A DNA stretch of 43,119 nt. Origin: Stentor coeruleus (Eukaryota > Ciliophora > Heterotrichea > Heterotrichida > Stentoridae). The notes beneath the pieces were generated by a model, which was not told the DNA's origin, did no database searches, and saw only the letters and a program-made list of their open reading frames with translations. Each line of letters opens with the position of its first letter. Within the stretch, counting starts at the first letter, position 1. The translations under genes were made by a program, and so were the position numbers. Of this stretch, positions 42,919-43,119 are shown in pieces. Location of the stretch: the NCBI GenBank assembly GCA_001970955.1, contig MPUH01000617.1, positions 1 through 43,119 of the forward strand, written 5' to 3'.

Positions 42919-43119
42919 NTTGACAATGTAAGAAGTCTTAAAGTAAAATCTTGCCTTGAAAAAATTGTCAAGAGAACTTCTCGTGATGCTTCACAAAGAA
43001 TTATTGGAGGAGGAAACAAAATTAAAGGTGCTATGCAGAATTTGGTTAATGGACTTAAGAATATTCCTAAAAAAGCTCTTAGAAAATGGAGGCAGACAGT
43101 TCAAGATATTAAAGATAAG
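42919..43119 (+). CDS. Giant repeat protein, continuation after the second gap (open at right edge)
   Basis: 67 codons in repeat phase, running from within an A module (FDNVRSLKVKSCLEKIVKRT, then SRDASQRIIGGGN) into a B module (ALRKWRQTVQDIKDK), with no stop before the window ends. The frame differs from the segment before the N only because about 103 bases, or 103 plus a whole number of units, are missing at the gap. The 3' end of the gene lies outside the window, so the total length and the C-terminus are unknown. Confidence 0.75.

Larger units (their letters stand above)
26357..43119 (+). repeat. Tandem array of about 27 higher-order repeats of 630 bp
   Basis: The A-module anchor (KGAIRKIY or variant) recurs at 26564, 27194, 27824 and 28454, then at 29611 and every 630 bases to 33391, then at 34102 and every 630 bases to 42292. 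The only departures are a 103-base deficit at the N gap at 29081, an 81-base surplus at 33.7 kb, and the second gap at 42919. Each unit encodes three related modules of 69, 72 and 69 residues. All modules share the order proline turn, A-x-x-W-K/R helix, FDN(A/V)RS-type turn, second helix ending in a basic R-x-x-R-(D/K) stretch, and a Gly-rich or hydrophobic joint. The array runs off the right edge. Confidence 0.95.

Noticed and set aside
26357..43119. CRISPR array or noncoding satellite
   Set aside because: The units are 630 bp, fully coding and protein-conserved, with synonymous variation between copies; there is no spacer structure.

Overview
The window looks like macronuclear DNA of a heterotrich ciliate, most probably Stentor or a close relative. 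The DNA is very AT-rich, genes are closely packed on both strands, and their frames are almost free of introns. The conserved genes use all three ordinary stops (TAA, TAG, TGA) and show no in-frame reassigned stop, so the code is standard, which is unusual among ciliates. The species name is an inference from these traits and from the giant contractile-type protein at the right.

Left part (1-12 kb), housekeeping and signalling genes: a low-complexity hypothetical protein (-), nuclear poly(A) polymerase (+), a Cache-domain membrane receptor (+, carrying an assembly duplication), a calcium-dependent protein kinase with four EF-hands (-), a Rab GTPase (+), cytosolic aspartyl-tRNA synthetase (+) and a PARP2-like poly(ADP-ribose) polymerase (+). 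Middle part (12-22.4 kb): sparse DNA with a small MGC-anchored ORF, a 187-residue hypothetical protein, a CK1-like kinase (+), a kinase with an unusual N-terminal domain (-), and a four-helix membrane protein (+).

The right half (22.47 kb to the window end) is one enormous locus, open at the right edge. It encodes a helical protein of well over 6,800 codons built from tryptophan-centred repeats of the A-x-x-W-K/R kind, like Sfi1 and the giant spasmin/centrin-binding proteins of contractile ciliates. After a unique N-terminus and three 450-bp repeats comes an array of about 27 copies of a 630-bp higher-order repeat. Each copy has three related modules of 69, 72 and 69 residues. The array has two sequence types in a block mosaic, two single-N gaps with identical flanks, two close in-frame TAA codons, a compensating pair of 1-nt frameshifts and an 81-bp internal duplication. 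Several of these are probably assembly or consensus errors, but some may be real. The simplest reading is one giant Ca2+-regulated scaffold that binds many centrin/spasmin molecules along a contractile fibre. The other genes show no obvious functional link to it.
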